In this document: positions 16,483 to 25,340 of the stretch, piece after piece
Layout of the letters: each line of letters starts with the position of its first letter
Position numbering within the stretch: the stretch's first letter is position 1
Assembly: GCF_011758765.1 (NCBI RefSeq)
Contig: NZ_JAANOU010000001.1
Span: forward strand, 5,022,001 to 5,086,000
Length of the DNA: 64,000 nucleotides
Source: Amycolatopsis viridis
Lineage (GTDB): Bacteria; Actinomycetota; Actinomycetes; Mycobacteriales; Pseudonocardiaceae
Reading direction: 5' to 3'
The notes under the pieces: generated by a model
What the model saw: the letters and a program-made list of their open reading frames with translations, nothing else
The model's database searches: none
Told to the model about the DNA's origin: nothing
Made by a program: the position numbers and the translations under genes

Positions 16483-17181
16483 GTGTCCTTGACTGATGCG
16501 CTGTTCCGCGCCCTGCTGGCGCAGCCGGGGAAACCGCTGATCACCCATTACGACGACGCCGCGGGCACCCGGGTGGAGCTGTCGGTGGCGACCACCGCGA
16601 ACTGGGCCGCGAAGACGGCGAACTGGCTGGTCGAGGAGTTCGACGTGGAGCCGGGCGATCCGGTCGCCGTGGTGCTGCCCGCGCACTGGCAGACGGCCGG
16701 TGTACTCCTGGGCGCGTGGTGGTGCGGGGCCGAGGTGGTGGCGTCACCCGCGGGAGCACGCGTGGCGTTCGTGGCGCCGGACGGCTCCGGAGCGGGCGCC
16801 GAGGCAACGGCGATCGTGGCGCTCGACCCGATGGGCCGCGGTCTCCCGGCGCCGGTCGAGGGGGCGCTGGACTACCTGAACGAGGCCCGCGCCTACGGCG
16901 ACGACTTCCGTCCGATGGCGCCGGTTCCCGGGGACACCCCGGCACTGGCCGGTTCCACTGTGGACGAGGTGCTGGCGGAGGCCCGGTCCCGGGCGGCAGA
17001 GATCGGACCGGGCGCGCGAGTTTTGTCCACTGTGGAGTGGACTGTGCCGGAGGGTGTCCTGGCCGGACTGCTGGCCCCGTTGTCCGCCGGCGCCCACCTG
17101 GTGCAGATCTCGCACCCCGATCCGTCGAAGCTGGACGACCGCCGGGCGGCGGAGCGCACGACGGTCGACCTGCTCGCCTAG
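16483..17181 (+). CDS. TIGR03089-family protein (adenylate-forming-like)
   Basis: A 232-residue protein that resembles the N-terminal domain of acyl-AMP ligases: an opening LTDALFRALLAQPGKPLITHYDD, NWLVEEFDVEPGDPVAVVLP and LLGAWWCGAEVV. It lacks the ATP-binding P-loop and the C-terminal domain, as do the TIGR03089 proteins of actinobacteria that sit next to LCP and rhamnose genes (Rv3268 in M. tuberculosis, from memory). The role is unknown; the constant neighbourhood suggests envelope assembly. It starts at GTG, 55 nt after the LCP stop. Confidence 0.75.
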   Translation: MSLTDALFRALLAQPGKPLITHYDDAAGTRVELSVATTANWAAKTANWLVEEFDVEPGDPVAVVLPAHWQTAGVLLGAWWCGAEVVASPAGARVAFVAPDGSGAGAEATAIVALDPMGRGLPAPVEGALDYLNEARAYGDDFRPMAPVPGDTPALAGSTVDEVLAEARSRAAEIGPGARVLSTVEWTVPEGVLAGLLAPLSAGAHLVQISHPDPSKLDDRRAAERTTVDLLA

Positions 17182-17309
17182 GCGGCCTGCCGTTCGCTCT
17201 TGCGCGCCCGGCGACGGCCGCGAGCAGGTGGTCCAGCGGGCGCCGTGGAGCCCGAGTGCGAGAGCGGCGGCCACCCAAGGCCCGCACCTCAGCCGCCGAG
17301 GTGGCCGGC

Positions 17310-17837
17310 CTACCGCGCCTTCGGCAGCAAGGGCTCCAGCCTGGCCGCCAACGCCTGCGCATCGGGACAGGCTTTCGCGTCATCGCCCGGCCGGGTCATC
17401 GTTGCTGCCGCCAAGGCACGTGCGTGCTCCCCGACCTCGATGGCCACCTCACACATCCCGGCGATCCCAGGCTTACCCCGGCGAGCTTCACGACCATTGA
17501 TCGTGAACGGAACGATGTCGGATGCCTGGCTGCCGAATTCCGCGAGTCCCTGCTCTGGATCGAGCGCTATCGAGTAGGTCCCGTAATCCGTCTTGCTCGC
17601 ATGGCACTCGTTGCGGGCGGTCTTGCGGACACCCGGCTGGAACCCCTCGCCCTCGACCAGATGATCGAGCACAGCACACGCGTCGAATGACTTCAGCTCG
17701 TCCTCGGCAGTTGCCTTGGTCGACACCTGAGGAGCGGGCAACGCAGTCCCCGCGACAGTACGAGAACAGGAAGTCAACACCAGAACCGCAGTGGCTGTGG
17801 TGGCGAGGAGAACAAGGGAACGCGGCCTGTCCGTCAC
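17310..17837 (-). CDS. DUF3558-family lipoprotein
   Basis: A 175-residue protein with a lipoprotein signal peptide: basic start, hydrophobic stretch and lipobox LTSC with Cys24 as the lipidation site. The mature part contains a cysteine in FDACAVLD, ARNECHAS, GMCEVAIEV and AKACPDAQA, fitting the DUF3558 family of actinobacterial surface lipoproteins with two likely disulfides. The base composition is visibly more AT-rich than the flanking cell-wall genes. It lies 7 nt downstream of the helical protein gene. Function unknown; such lipoproteins are common in Pseudonocardiaceae, often in variable copies. Confidence 0.8.
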   Translation of the reverse strand: MTDRPRSLVLLATTATAVLVLTSCSRTVAGTALPAPQVSTKATAEDELKSFDACAVLDHLVEGEGFQPGVRKTARNECHASKTDYGTYSIALDPEQGLAEFGSQASDIVPFTINGREARRGKPGIAGMCEVAIEVGEHARALAAATMTRPGDDAKACPDAQALAARLEPLLPKAR

Positions 17838-17844
17838 GTGGTCC

Positions 17845-18285
17845 TCAGTCCTTCAACTGCCCGAGATGCTTCGTTGCCGCCTCATCGGCGGCGTCGTACT
17901 TCTCCATCGCAATGTCCAGGGCCTGGCGAAGTTTCTCCAGACCTGCGCGAAGCGCCTCGAACACAGGAACAAGAGACTGGTTGTCCGAATCCATCGCGCG
18001 GCGCATGTGCTCCGCGACTTCACGCGCGTATGCGTCGTGGCCGAGCCTAGGGGTCTGCCGGAGAAAACCGACCCGCGGCGCTAGCTGATCAAGGCGGTTC
18101 TGCATAGTCGTGATGGCACTTCGGAGATGCGTCCCGGTTTCTTCGTCGACCGCCCAGTGGCCTGCCTGAGCCTCCTCCAACATGCGGTTCGCGTCATCGG
18201 CAAAAGACTTAACCTGTTCAGGACCGCCTACCACGTTACTGATCGCGTCGGCGATTGGTAGCGGGTGAACCCGAACCTCGCTCAC
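17845..18285 (-). CDS. Helical protein paired with the DUF3558 lipoprotein
   Basis: A 146-residue protein predicted to be almost entirely helical (IADAISNVVGGPEQVKSFAD, ALRAGLEKLRQALDIAMEKY), without signal peptide. In size and layout it resembles the WXG100/ESX-associated proteins that precede DUF3558 lipoproteins in related genomes, but it lacks a WXG motif; a single Trp is at HWAVDE. GTG is the chosen start because GGGAGGG lies 7 nt upstream; the upstream extension contains Cys/Arg-rich sequence without coding character. Composition is AT-richer than its surroundings, suggesting later arrival. Confidence 0.65.
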   Translation of the reverse strand: MSEVRVHPLPIADAISNVVGGPEQVKSFADDANRMLEEAQAGHWAVDEETGTHLRSAITTMQNRLDQLAPRVGFLRQTPRLGHDAYAREVAEHMRRAMDSDNQSLVPVFEALRAGLEKLRQALDIAMEKYDAADEAATKHLGQLKD

Positions 18286-18360
18286 CGTTATCCCTCCCGT
18301 GTGTGACCGGTGCTTGCACACCGTACACCGCATGGTGACGCGGCCCAGCCGATCAGCGCG

Positions 18361-18398
18361 CAACAAAAGGCGCGACGCCCGCACCGGGGCGCCGCGCC
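18361..18398 (-). terminator. Intrinsic terminator after fadE25
   Basis: On the minus strand, 15 nt after the fadE25 stop, a GC-rich stem (GGCGCG, one mismatch, CGCCC paired with GGGCG, mismatch, CGCGCC; plus-strand arms 18369-18380 and 18387-18398) is followed directly by TTTTG. This is the clearest Rho-independent terminator in the window. Confidence 0.8.
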
Positions 18399-18413
18399 GC
18401 GTGGCCTGGGGTG

Positions 18414-19574
18414 TCAGCTGTTGAGCAGGGCGCGGGCCATGACCATGCGCTGGATCTGGTTGGTGCCCTCGTAGATCTGGGTGATCTTGGCGTCGCGCAT
18501 CATGCGTTCCACCGGGAAGTCGCGGGTGTAGCCGGCGCCGCCGAACAGCTGCACCGCGTCGGTGGTCACCGACATCGCCACGTCGCTGGCGAAGGCCTTC
18601 GCCGCCGAGGCCATGAACCCCGCCCGCGCGTCACCCCGCTCCGACGCAGCAGCGGAGGCGTAGACCAGGTGCCGGGCCGCCTCGATCTTCGTGCCCATGT
18701 CGGCGAGCATGAACTGCACACCCTGGAACTGTCCGATCGCCGTGCCGAACTGCTTGCGCTCCTTCACATACGCCACCGCCGCGTCCAACGCGCCCTGCGC
18801 GATACCCAGCGCCTGCGCCCCGATCGTCGGGCGGGTGTGATCCAGCGTGCGCAACGCCGTCTTCAACCCCGTGCCCGGCTCACCGATGATCCGCTCCGCC
18901 GGGATCGTGCAGTTCTCGAAATAGATCTCCCGCGTCGGCGAGCCCTTGATCCCCAGCTTGCGCTCCTTCGGCCCCACCGAGAACCCCGGGTCGTCCTTGT
19001 GCACCACGAACGCCGAAATCCCGTTCGACTTCTTCGGCGCATCCGGATCGGTCACCGCCATCACCGTGTACCAGGTCGACTCCCCGGCATTGGTGATCCA
19101 CGCCTTCGTGCCGTTGAGCACCCAGTGATCCCCGTCCAACCGCGCCCGGGTCCGCATCGACGCCGTGTCCGACCCCGCCTCCCGCTCCGACAACCCGTAG
19201 GACGCCGTCGCCCCCGCCGCGATCTCCGGCAGAACCAGCTTCTTCAACTCCTCCGACGCCGACAACAGGATCGGCTGCGTCCCCAGCTTGTTCACCGCCG
19301 GAATCAACGACGCCGACGCATCAACCCGCGCCACCTCCTCGATCACGATGCACGCCGCCACCGCGTCCGCACCCTGACCCTCGTACTCCTCCGGAATGTG
19401 CACCGCATTGAACCCCGCAGCGTTCAGCGCCTCCAGCGCCTCCACCGGGTACCGCTCCTGCTCGTCCACCTCGGCGGCGTGCGGCGCGATCTCCTTCTCC
19501 GCCAGCGCCCGCACGGCCGCACGCAGCTCCTCGTGCTCCTCGGCCAGCTGGTAGAGGCCCGGGGTCTCCGACAC
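18414..19574 (-). CDS. fadE25: Acyl-CoA dehydrogenase FadE25-like
   Basis: A 386-residue FAD enzyme of the acyl-CoA dehydrogenase family, catalysing the alpha-beta oxidation of acyl-Co[16 protein letters not shown] and WITNAGES are the FAD-binding middle domain; [12 protein letters not shown] near the C-terminus carries the catalytic glutamate. The gene holds the FadE25 position between the TIGR03089 protein and PurE seen in mycobacteria. GTG at this position has GAGGAAG 9 nt upstream, whereas starts farther upstream do not. It is divergent from an acyl-CoA ligase, with a palindrome in the shared region, and ends at a strong terminator. Confidence 0.9.
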   Translation of the reverse strand: MSETPGLYQLAEEHEELRAAVRALAEKEIAPHAAEVDEQERYPVEALEALNAAGFNAVHIPEEYEGQGADAVAACIVIEEVARVDASASLIPAVNKLGTQPILLSASEELKKLVLPEIAAGATASYGLSEREAGSDTASMRTRARLDGDHWVLNGTKAWITNAGESTWYTVMAVTDPDAPKKSNGISAFVVHKDDPGFSVGPKERKLGIKGSPTREIYFENCTIPAERIIGEPGTGLKTALRTLDHTRPTIGAQALGIAQGALDAAVAYVKERKQFGTAIGQFQGVQFMLADMGTKIEAARHLVYASAAASERGDARAGFMASAAKAFASDVAMSVTTDAVQLFGGAGYTRDFPVERMMRDAKITQIYEGTNQIQRMVMARALLNS

Positions 19575-19616
19575 CTGCGTCACCTTCCTCGTACGGGTAA
19601 GAAGTCCGCCATCCAT

Positions 19617-19636
19617 GTTAGTGGTCGTTCACCAAC
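19617..19636. promoter_or_regulatory. Imperfect 20-bp palindrome between fadE25 and the acyl-CoA ligase
   Basis: GTTAGTGG TCGT TCACCAAC: seven of ten base pairs match, with arms GTTnGTG and CACnAAC. It lies in the 105-bp region between two divergent fatty-acid genes, a usual site for a TetR-type acyl-CoA sensing repressor. No such regulator is encoded next to it. Confidence 0.5.
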
Positions 19637-19679
19637 GCCAATTGTGTTCTGGGCCGCAGATCCGCCCTATGGTGGAGTG

Positions 19680-21338
19680 ATGCCGATCACTGCTGGGTCA
19701 TGGCCGCCCCACCTCCCGCGATCGCTGGACTACCCCGACGTCCCCGCCGGCTCGATCCTCGCCGGTGCCGCGAAGCGGTACCGGGACCGAATCGCGTTCA
19801 CCCACCAGGACCGCTCCCTGACGTACGCGCAGACGTACGCGGGCGCGTGCCGGTTCGCCAATGCGCTACGGGCTCAAGGGATCGGGCCGGGTGCGACCGT
19901 TGCCATCCACCTGCCGAACTGCCTCGCCTACCCCGTCGCCTATTACGGGATTCTGCTCGCCGGTGCGACCTTCACCCCGGCGAACCCGCTGCTGCCGCCC
20001 GCCGACCTCGCCCACCAGCTCGCCGACTCGGGCGCCGTCGCGGTGGTCACCCTCGGCAGGGTGGCACCGGCGCTGACCGCCGTCCGCGACCGGACGCCGG
20101 TTCGCCTGGTGGTCGTCGTCGCTCCGGACGACCTCACCGGCGACCAGGTCGAGTTCCAGTCGTTCCTCGCCGGTCAGCCGGACACCCGCCCCGCACTGGA
20201 CATCGACACCCGCACCCACCTCGCCCACCTGTCCTACACCGGCGGCACCACCGGGCGGTCCAAGGGCGTTCGCCTGCCGCACCGCAACGTCGTGGTCAAC
20301 ACGCTCCAATACGCCTGCTGGGGCACCGGATCGGTCCCGGCCCTGGACGACGACGGCGACCTCACGCTCGACCAGGTCGGCGGCGCGGACGAGTGGCCCA
20401 CCCGGCTGGGCACCGGCTCGGGCATCAACCTCACGCCGTGGTTCCACGCGATGGGCACCATCGGCGGGCTGAACGTCCCGGTCATGGGCGGCGGCTCCAC
20501 CACGCTGCACGACCGGTTCGACCCGGTCGCCTACCTCGCCGACGCCGAGCGGCTGCGGGTGACGTCCATCGGCGGCGCGCCCGCCCTGTTCGCCGCGCTG
20601 CTGGCCTGCCCGGACCTGGCTACCCGGGACCTGTCGTCGGTGCGCGGGATCAGCTCCGGCGCCGCACCGATGCCGCACGAGATGCTCAAGGCGCTGGCCG
20701 CCCGGTTCCCGGACGCGGTCATCACGGAGGGCTACGGCCTCACCGAGGTCACCATGGGTGCCACGATCAACCCGGCGTTCCGGTCCGGGTTGCGCAAGCA
20801 GGGCACGGTGGGCGTGCCGGTCTTCGACACCGAGATCAGGATCGTGCCGCTGGAGGGCGGTGCGGACACGGTGCCGGAGGGCGAGCAGGGCGAGGTGTGC
20901 ATCCGCGGCCCGCAGGTGATGGCGGGCTACCACAACCGGCCCGCCGAGACCGCCACCGTGCTGGCCGACGGGTGGCTGCACACCGGGGACGTCGGCGTGC
21001 TGGACAAGGACGGATACCTGTCCATTGTGGACCGCAAGAAGGACATGCTGATCTACAAGGGTTACAACGTGTACCCGCGCGAGCTGGAGGAGTTGCTGCT
21101 CGCGCACCCCGGCGTGACCGCGGCGGCGGTGGTCGGACGCAAGCAGGACGAGGTCGGCGAGCTGCCCGTGGCGTTCGTCGTACGCGCGGACGAGACCGTG
21201 ACCGCGGAGGAGATCCTGTCCGCGGTCAACAGCAACGTGCTGCCCTACAAGCGGATCCGCGAGCTGAGGTTCGTCGACGAGATCCCGGTCTCGGCGGCGG
21301 GCAAGATCCTCAAGCGCGAGCTGCGGCAGCGGCTCTAG
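19680..21338 (+). CDS. Acyl-CoA / 4-coumarate-CoA ligase-like enzyme
   Basis: A 552-residue adenylate-forming enzyme with all core motifs: P-loop YTGGTTGRSKG, NLTPWFHAMG, EGYGLTEVTMG, GWLHTGDVG, DRKKDMLIYKGYNVYP and the catalytic lysine in GKILKREL. It activates a carboxylic acid as acyl-AMP and then makes the CoA thioester; the general layout fits medium or long-chain fatty acids or aromatic acids. It is divergent from fadE25 and probably feeds it. The ATG has GGTGGAG just upstream; a far longer frame upstream is antisense to fadE25. Its 3' end overlaps the convergent LLM gene by 4 nt. Confidence 0.9.
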   Translation: MPITAGSWPPHLPRSLDYPDVPAGSILAGAAKRYRDRIAFTHQDRSLTYAQTYAGACRFANALRAQGIGPGATVAIHLPNCLAYPVAYYGILLAGATFTPANPLLPPADLAHQLADSGAVAVVTLGRVAPALTAVRDRTPVRLVVVVAPDDLTGDQVEFQSFLAGQPDTRPALDIDTRTHLAHLSYTGGTTGRSKGVRLPHRNVVVNTLQYACWGTGSVPALDDDGDLTLDQVGGADEWPTRLGTGSGINLTPWFHAMGTIGGLNVPVMGGGSTTLHDRFDPVAYLADAERLRVTSIGGAPALFAALLACPDLATRDLSSVRGISSGAAPMPHEMLKALAARFPDAVITEGYGLTEVTMGATINPAFRSGLRKQGTVGVPVFDTEIRIVPLEGGADTVPEGEQGEVCIRGPQVMAGYHNRPAETATVLADGWLHTGDVGVLDKDGYLSIVDRKKDMLIYKGYNVYPRELEELLLAHPGVTAAAVVGRKQDEVGELPVAFVVRADETVTAEEILSAVNSNVLPYKRIRELRFVDEIPVSAAGKILKRELRQRL

Positions 21339-22369
21339 AGCGCGGGCAGCACCCGGACGCGGTAGAACTCGATGGCCGCGCCCGGGTCCTCCTGCGCGAA
21401 GTGCAGGAACGGCGTCACCCCGGCGTCGATCAGCTTCCGCACCGCCTCGACGTGCACCGCGGGGTCGGTGCCGACCACCCACCGGCCCGCGACCTCGGCG
21501 AGCGGTGTGGACTGCGCCGCCTGCTGGATCGCCTCCGGGTTGGGCAGGTCGGCAGGCCGGACGGTGAACCGCCACCGCTGCGCGGCCTGGTCGATCTCCC
21601 GCTGGTCGCCGACCACCGCGAACAGCTCGGCCCACTTCGGCATCGCGCCGGGGTCCTTGCCCGCCTCCCGGGCGCCCGCGGCGAACGCGTCCCGCAGCGC
21701 CGGGTCGAGAGCGGCACCGGCCTGGGTGATCCAGCCGTCGCCGTACCGGCCGGCCAGCCGCGCGCTCTTCGGGCCCTGCGCGGCGACGTACACCGGGGGC
21801 GGTTTCGCCGGCAGGTCGTACAGCTTGAGCTGGTCGGTCGCGAAGAACCGGCCGCGGAAGGTCACCCGCTCCCCCGTCCACAGGCGCCGGATCAGCTCGA
21901 TCGCCTCGACGAGCCGGTCGTGCCGTTCCGGGTAGCGGCCGTACTGTCCGGTGCCCGCCTGCTCGTTGACCGCCTCGCCGGTCCCGGTGCCGAGGAACGT
22001 CCGCCCGGGCGCCAGCAACTCGAGGGAAGCAAACGCTTGCGCGACCTCCGCCGGGTGGTGCCGGTAGCTGGGACAGGTCACGCCGGAACCGAACGTGACC
22101 CGCCGCGTGCGCTCGGCCACCAGGGCGAGCGTCAGCCACGGGAACATCGCGTGCCCCTGGTTGTCCTGCCACGGCTGCAGGTGGTCGCTGGCCCAGACGA
22201 AGCCGAAACCCGCCGCCTCGGCCTGCCGCGCGAAGTCCAGCAGCCGGGACGTCGGGAACTGCTCGTGCGACAACACCAGCCCGACCGGCACGCGGGTCGC
22301 GGGCGGCTCGGTCCGGACCAGCCCGGCGGAGGCGGCGAACAGGCCCAGCCGGCGACGCGAGAACTCCAT
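21335..22369 (-). CDS. Tat-exported LLM-class F420-dependent oxidoreductase
   Basis: A 344-residue luciferase-like monooxygenase-fold protein. It opens with a twin-arginine signal (FSRRRLGLFAASAGLV), so it is predicted to be exported folded, with its cofactor. The mature enzyme shows GLVLSHEQF, FVWASDHLQPWQDNQGH, FGSGVTCPSYRHHPA and GTGTGEAVNEQ, a pattern of F420-binding members such as Fgd-type dehydrogenases. In mycobacteria a Tat-exported relative acts on hydroxymycolic acids, but this lineage is not expected to make mycolates, so the substrate is open. The ATG that starts the signal peptide was preferred over one 45 nt upstream. Confidence 0.8.
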   Translation of the reverse strand: MEFSRRRLGLFAASAGLVRTEPPATRVPVGLVLSHEQFPTSRLLDFARQAEAAGFGFVWASDHLQPWQDNQGHAMFPWLTLALVAERTRRVTFGSGVTCPSYRHHPAEVAQAFASLELLAPGRTFLGTGTGEAVNEQAGTGQYGRYPERHDRLVEAIELIRRLWTGERVTFRGRFFATDQLKLYDLPAKPPPVYVAAQGPKSARLAGRYGDGWITQAGAALDPALRDAFAAGAREAGKDPGAMPKWAELFAVVGDQREIDQAAQRWRFTVRPADLPNPEAIQQAAQSTPLAEVAGRWVVGTDPAVHVEAVRKLIDAGVTPFLHFAQEDPGAAIEFYRVRVLPAL

Positions 22370-22445
22370 GATCGGCGGGTTACCCGGCCGGCCGCGCGGC
22401 GACCGGGAGTTCACCCGCGCGTGTCGGGCCCTCCGGACAGCGCGG

Positions 22446-22940
22446 CTAGGACTGCACCTTGTCGCGCAGCTTCGCGTCCTTGTAAAGGACGAGCTGTTCG
22501 AGATCGGCCTGGAAGGCAGCCATCTTGTCCCGCAGTGCCGGGTCCTGGGCGGCCAGGATCCGCACGGCCAGCAGCCCGGCGTTGCGGGCGCCGCCGATCG
22601 ACACGGTCGCGACCGGAACCCCGGCCGGCATCTGCACGATCGACAGCAGCGAGTCCATCCCGTCCAGGTACTTCAGCGGCACCGGCACGCCGATCACCGG
22701 CAGCACCGTCGCCGACGCGACCATCCCGGGCAGGTGCGCGGCGCCCCCGGCGCCGGCGATGATCACCTTGATGCCGCGGTCGGCCGCGGTGCGCGCGTAG
22801 TCCAGCATCCGCTGCGGCGTCCGGTGCGCAGAGTACACGCCGACCTCGTAGGACACGCCGAACTCGTCGAGCGCCGCCCCGGCCGCTTCGAGCACGGGCC
22901 AGTCCGAGTCGCTGCCCATGATCACGCCGACGTCGGTCAC
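22446..22940 (-). CDS. purE: N5-carboxyaminoimidazole ribonucleotide mutase
   Basis: A 164-residue class I PurE. It catalyses the transfer of the carboxyl group from N5-CAIR to CAIR in purine synthesis. [14 protein letters not shown] binds the phosphate, [12 protein letters not shown] carries the catalytic His, and [15 protein letters not shown] is the conserved active-site loop. The GTG start has AGAGGAG upstream. It lies 11 nt downstream of purK on the same strand, and the two products act in sequence. Confidence 0.95.
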   Translation of the reverse strand: MTDVGVIMGSDSDWPVLEAAGAALDEFGVSYEVGVYSAHRTPQRMLDYARTAADRGIKVIIAGAGGAAHLPGMVASATVLPVIGVPVPLKYLDGMDSLLSIVQMPAGVPVATVSIGGARNAGLLAVRILAAQDPALRDKMAAFQADLEQLVLYKDAKLRDKVQS

Positions 22941-22951
22941 GCGTGCTCCTC

Positions 22952-24133
22952 TCAGTGGATGTCGTAGCCGTCGGGCCATTCGGCGTGCGACAGCCAGTGC
23001 GCGGCCAGCTTGGCGCGGGTCCGCAGGTTCGGCAGGTCGCCGCCGACGAAGTTGACGTGCCCGAGCTTGCGGCCGGGCCGTTCGCCCTTGCCGTACAGGT
23101 GCACGCGGGCGTCCGGGAAACGGGCGAACAGGTGGTGCAGCCGCTCGTCGGTCGTCATCTCCGGGGTGGTCGGCGCGCCCAGCACGTTGGCCATCACGGT
23201 CGGCGCGACCAGGTCGGTCACGCCCAGCGGGTAGTCCAGGACGGCACGCACGTGCTGCTCGAACTGGGAGGTCGCCGACCCGTCCATGGTCCAGTGGCCG
23301 GAGTTGTGCGGGCGCATCGCCAGTTCGTTGACCAGCAGACCGCCGTCGGTCTCGAACAGCTCGACCGCCAGCACCCCGACCACGTTCAGCTCGTCGGCCA
23401 GCCGCAGCGCCAGTTCCTGCGCCTCGTGCACCTGGCGCGAGGTCAGCCCGGGCGCGGGCGCCAGCACCTCGGTGTTGATGCCGTTCTCCTGCACGGTCTC
23501 CACCACCGGCCACGCCGCGCCCTGCCCGAACGGCGAACGCGCGACCAGCGCGGACAGCTCGCGCTTCATCGCGACACGCTGCTCGGCGAGCAGCTCGGTG
23601 CCGGCCGCCAGCAGTTCGGGCACCAGGGTGCGCGCCTCGGCCTCGGACTCGACCATCCACACGCCACGGCCGTCGTAGCCGCCGGTCGCGGCCTTGAGCA
23701 CGACCGGCCAGGAGTGCTCCGCGCCGAACTTGACCAGGTCCTCCACCTCGGACACCTCGGCGTACGGCGGGCACGGGAACCCGGTCGCCGACAGCCGGTC
23801 GCGCATCACCAGCTTGTTCTGCGCGAACGCCAGCGCATCCGGCCCCGGCCGCACCGTGAAACCCTCGTTGACCAGGGCGAACAGGTGTTCCCACGGCACG
23901 TGCTCGTGGTCGAAGGTGACCACGTCGACGCTGCGGGCGAATTCGCGCAGCGCGTCCAGGTCGGTGTGGTGCCCGAGCTGGACGTCCCCGGCGACCATCG
24001 CGGCCGAATCGTTGGCGTCGACGGCGAGGATCCGCATCGACTGTCCCAGTGAGATCGCGGCCTGGTGCGTCATCCTGGCGAGCTGGCCGCCGCCCACCAT
24101 CCCGACGATCGGGAGCCCTGTGCGCTTGTCCAT
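22952..24133 (-). CDS. purK: 5-(carboxyamino)imidazole ribonucleotide synthase
   Basis: A 393-residue ATP-grasp enzyme that carboxylates AIR with bicarbonate and ATP to give N5-CAIR, the PurE substrate. [17 protein letters not shown] is the N-terminal dinucleotide-like fold; [16 protein letters not shown] is the ATP-grasp lysine loop; [17 protein letters not shown] carries the metal ligands; and the C-terminal GHVNFVGGD fits PurK. It is the first gene of the purK-purE operon and starts 16 nt from the end of the GT87 gene upstream on the same strand. Confidence 0.95.
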   Translation of the reverse strand: MDKRTGLPIVGMVGGGQLARMTHQAAISLGQSMRILAVDANDSAAMVAGDVQLGHHTDLDALREFARSVDVVTFDHEHVPWEHLFALVNEGFTVRPGPDALAFAQNKLVMRDRLSATGFPCPPYAEVSEVEDLVKFGAEHSWPVVLKAATGGYDGRGVWMVESEAEARTLVPELLAAGTELLAEQRVAMKRELSALVARSPFGQGAAWPVVETVQENGINTEVLAPAPGLTSRQVHEAQELALRLADELNVVGVLAVELFETDGGLLVNELAMRPHNSGHWTMDGSATSQFEQHVRAVLDYPLGVTDLVAPTVMANVLGAPTTPEMTTDERLHHLFARFPDARVHLYGKGERPGRKLGHVNFVGGDLPNLRTRAKLAAHWLSHAEWPDGYDIH

Positions 24134-24149
24134 AACGGCTCCAGATTAG

Positions 24150-25340
24150 TTACCGCAACGCGGAGGGCTTCGGTCGAGGGTGGTGCTCGGCGAGCGGCGG
24201 ACTCGACGGGAGACGCAGCTCACGCACGGCGAGCCCGAGGATCCCCAGTGCCGCGGCCACCACGTACGCGTTGCCGGGCACGAACAGCTCCGGCCCCCAG
24301 CTGAACTCGGTGACGCCGCCGTTGGGCACCACCATCACGATGCAGCTGGCGAAGAACACGGTCACCAGACCGGCCCACACCCAGCGGCCCTTCGACGCGA
24401 GCAGCACGATCAGCGGCACCGCCCACACCCAGTGGTGCGACCACGACACCGGCGAGACCAGCAGTCCGAGGAACGCCGTCACCAGCACCGCGGCGAGTGT
24501 CTCGCCGCGGTGGTGCAGCCGTCGCACCAGCCACACCGCGGGCACCGCGAGCACCGCGCCGATGCCGAGCGCGAGCGCGGGCGACCAGGACGCCTCGCGC
24601 GACACGCGGTTGATCATGCCGGTAAGCGACTGGTTGAAGATCCAGGACGCGCCCCCCACCCGGTGCGGGTCGAAGACCGCCGTCGACCAGTACCGCACCG
24701 CATCGCCGGGCATCAAGGCGAACATCACGATCTGGAGCCCGGCGAAGGTGCCCACCGCCCGCAGGCCGTCCCGCCACCGCCCGGTGACGAACAGGTGCGC
24801 CACGAAGATCAGCGGCGTCAGCTTGATCGCGGCCGCGACGCCGACGAGCACGCCGGACCAGCGCGTGCCGGCCAGGACCAGCAGGTCGAGCACGATCACC
24901 GCGAGGAGCACCAGGTTGATCTGGCCGAGGAAGATCGTCTTCCACACCGGTTCCAGCGCGAGCGCCGCGACCGTCAGCCCGGCCAGCGCCCAGCCGCGGA
25001 ACCGCCCGCTCACCCGGATCACCACGGCCAGCGACAGCACCGACGCCGCGATCAGGAAACCCCAGGTCAGACCGCTCGGGATGGCCACCAGCGGAACGAA
25101 CAGCAGTGCCGCGGCCGGCGGGTAGGTGAACGGCAGCGACACCCACGACGGCAGCGCGGTGAGCCGCTCCGTCGTGTAGACCTGGTCACCGTGCAGGAAG
25201 GTCAGCGCCCCCGCGCGGTAGACGGCGCTGTCGGCGCCCAGCTGCCAGTGCCCGAGCCAGCAGATCACCCCTACCGCGAACGCCCCCAGGACGAGTGCGC
25301 CGACCAGTGCCGGCTCAACCCGTGATCGCAGCGTCGTCAC
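24150..25340 (-). CDS. GT87-family polyprenyl-linked mannosyltransferase-like membrane protein
   Basis: A 396-residue integral membrane protein with about ten hydrophobic helices, of the DUF2029/GT87 family (GT-C fold; PimE-type alpha-1,2-mannosyltransferases). The GADSAVYRAGALTFLHGDQVY loop near residues 35-55 holds the conserved acidic residue of the first extracellular loop, and FTYPPAAALLFVPL and WSHHWVWAVPLIVLL are family hallmarks. It would use a lipid-linked sugar outside the membrane. It overlaps the end of a paralogue by 26 nt and precedes purK. Confidence 0.85.
   Translation of the reverse strand: MTTLRSRVEPALVGALVLGAFAVGVICWLGHWQLGADSAVYRAGALTFLHGDQVYTTERLTALPSWVSLPFTYPPAAALLFVPLVAIPSGLTWGFLIAASVLSLAVVIRVSGRFRGWALAGLTVAALALEPVWKTIFLGQINLVLLAVIVLDLLVLAGTRWSGVLVGVAAAIKLTPLIFVAHLFVTGRWRDGLRAVGTFAGLQIVMFALMPGDAVRYWSTAVFDPHRVGGASWIFNQSLTGMINRVSREASWSPALALGIGAVLAVPAVWLVRRLHHRGETLAAVLVTAFLGLLVSPVSWSHHWVWAVPLIVLLASKGRWVWAGLVTVFFASCIVMVVPNGGVTEFSWGPELFVPGNAYVVAAALGILGLAVRELRLPSSPPLAEHHPRPKPSALR

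Noticed and set aside
18411-19679. Plus-strand extension before the acyl-CoA ligase
   Set aside because: Antisense to fadE25; ligase homology and a ribosome site begin at 19680.
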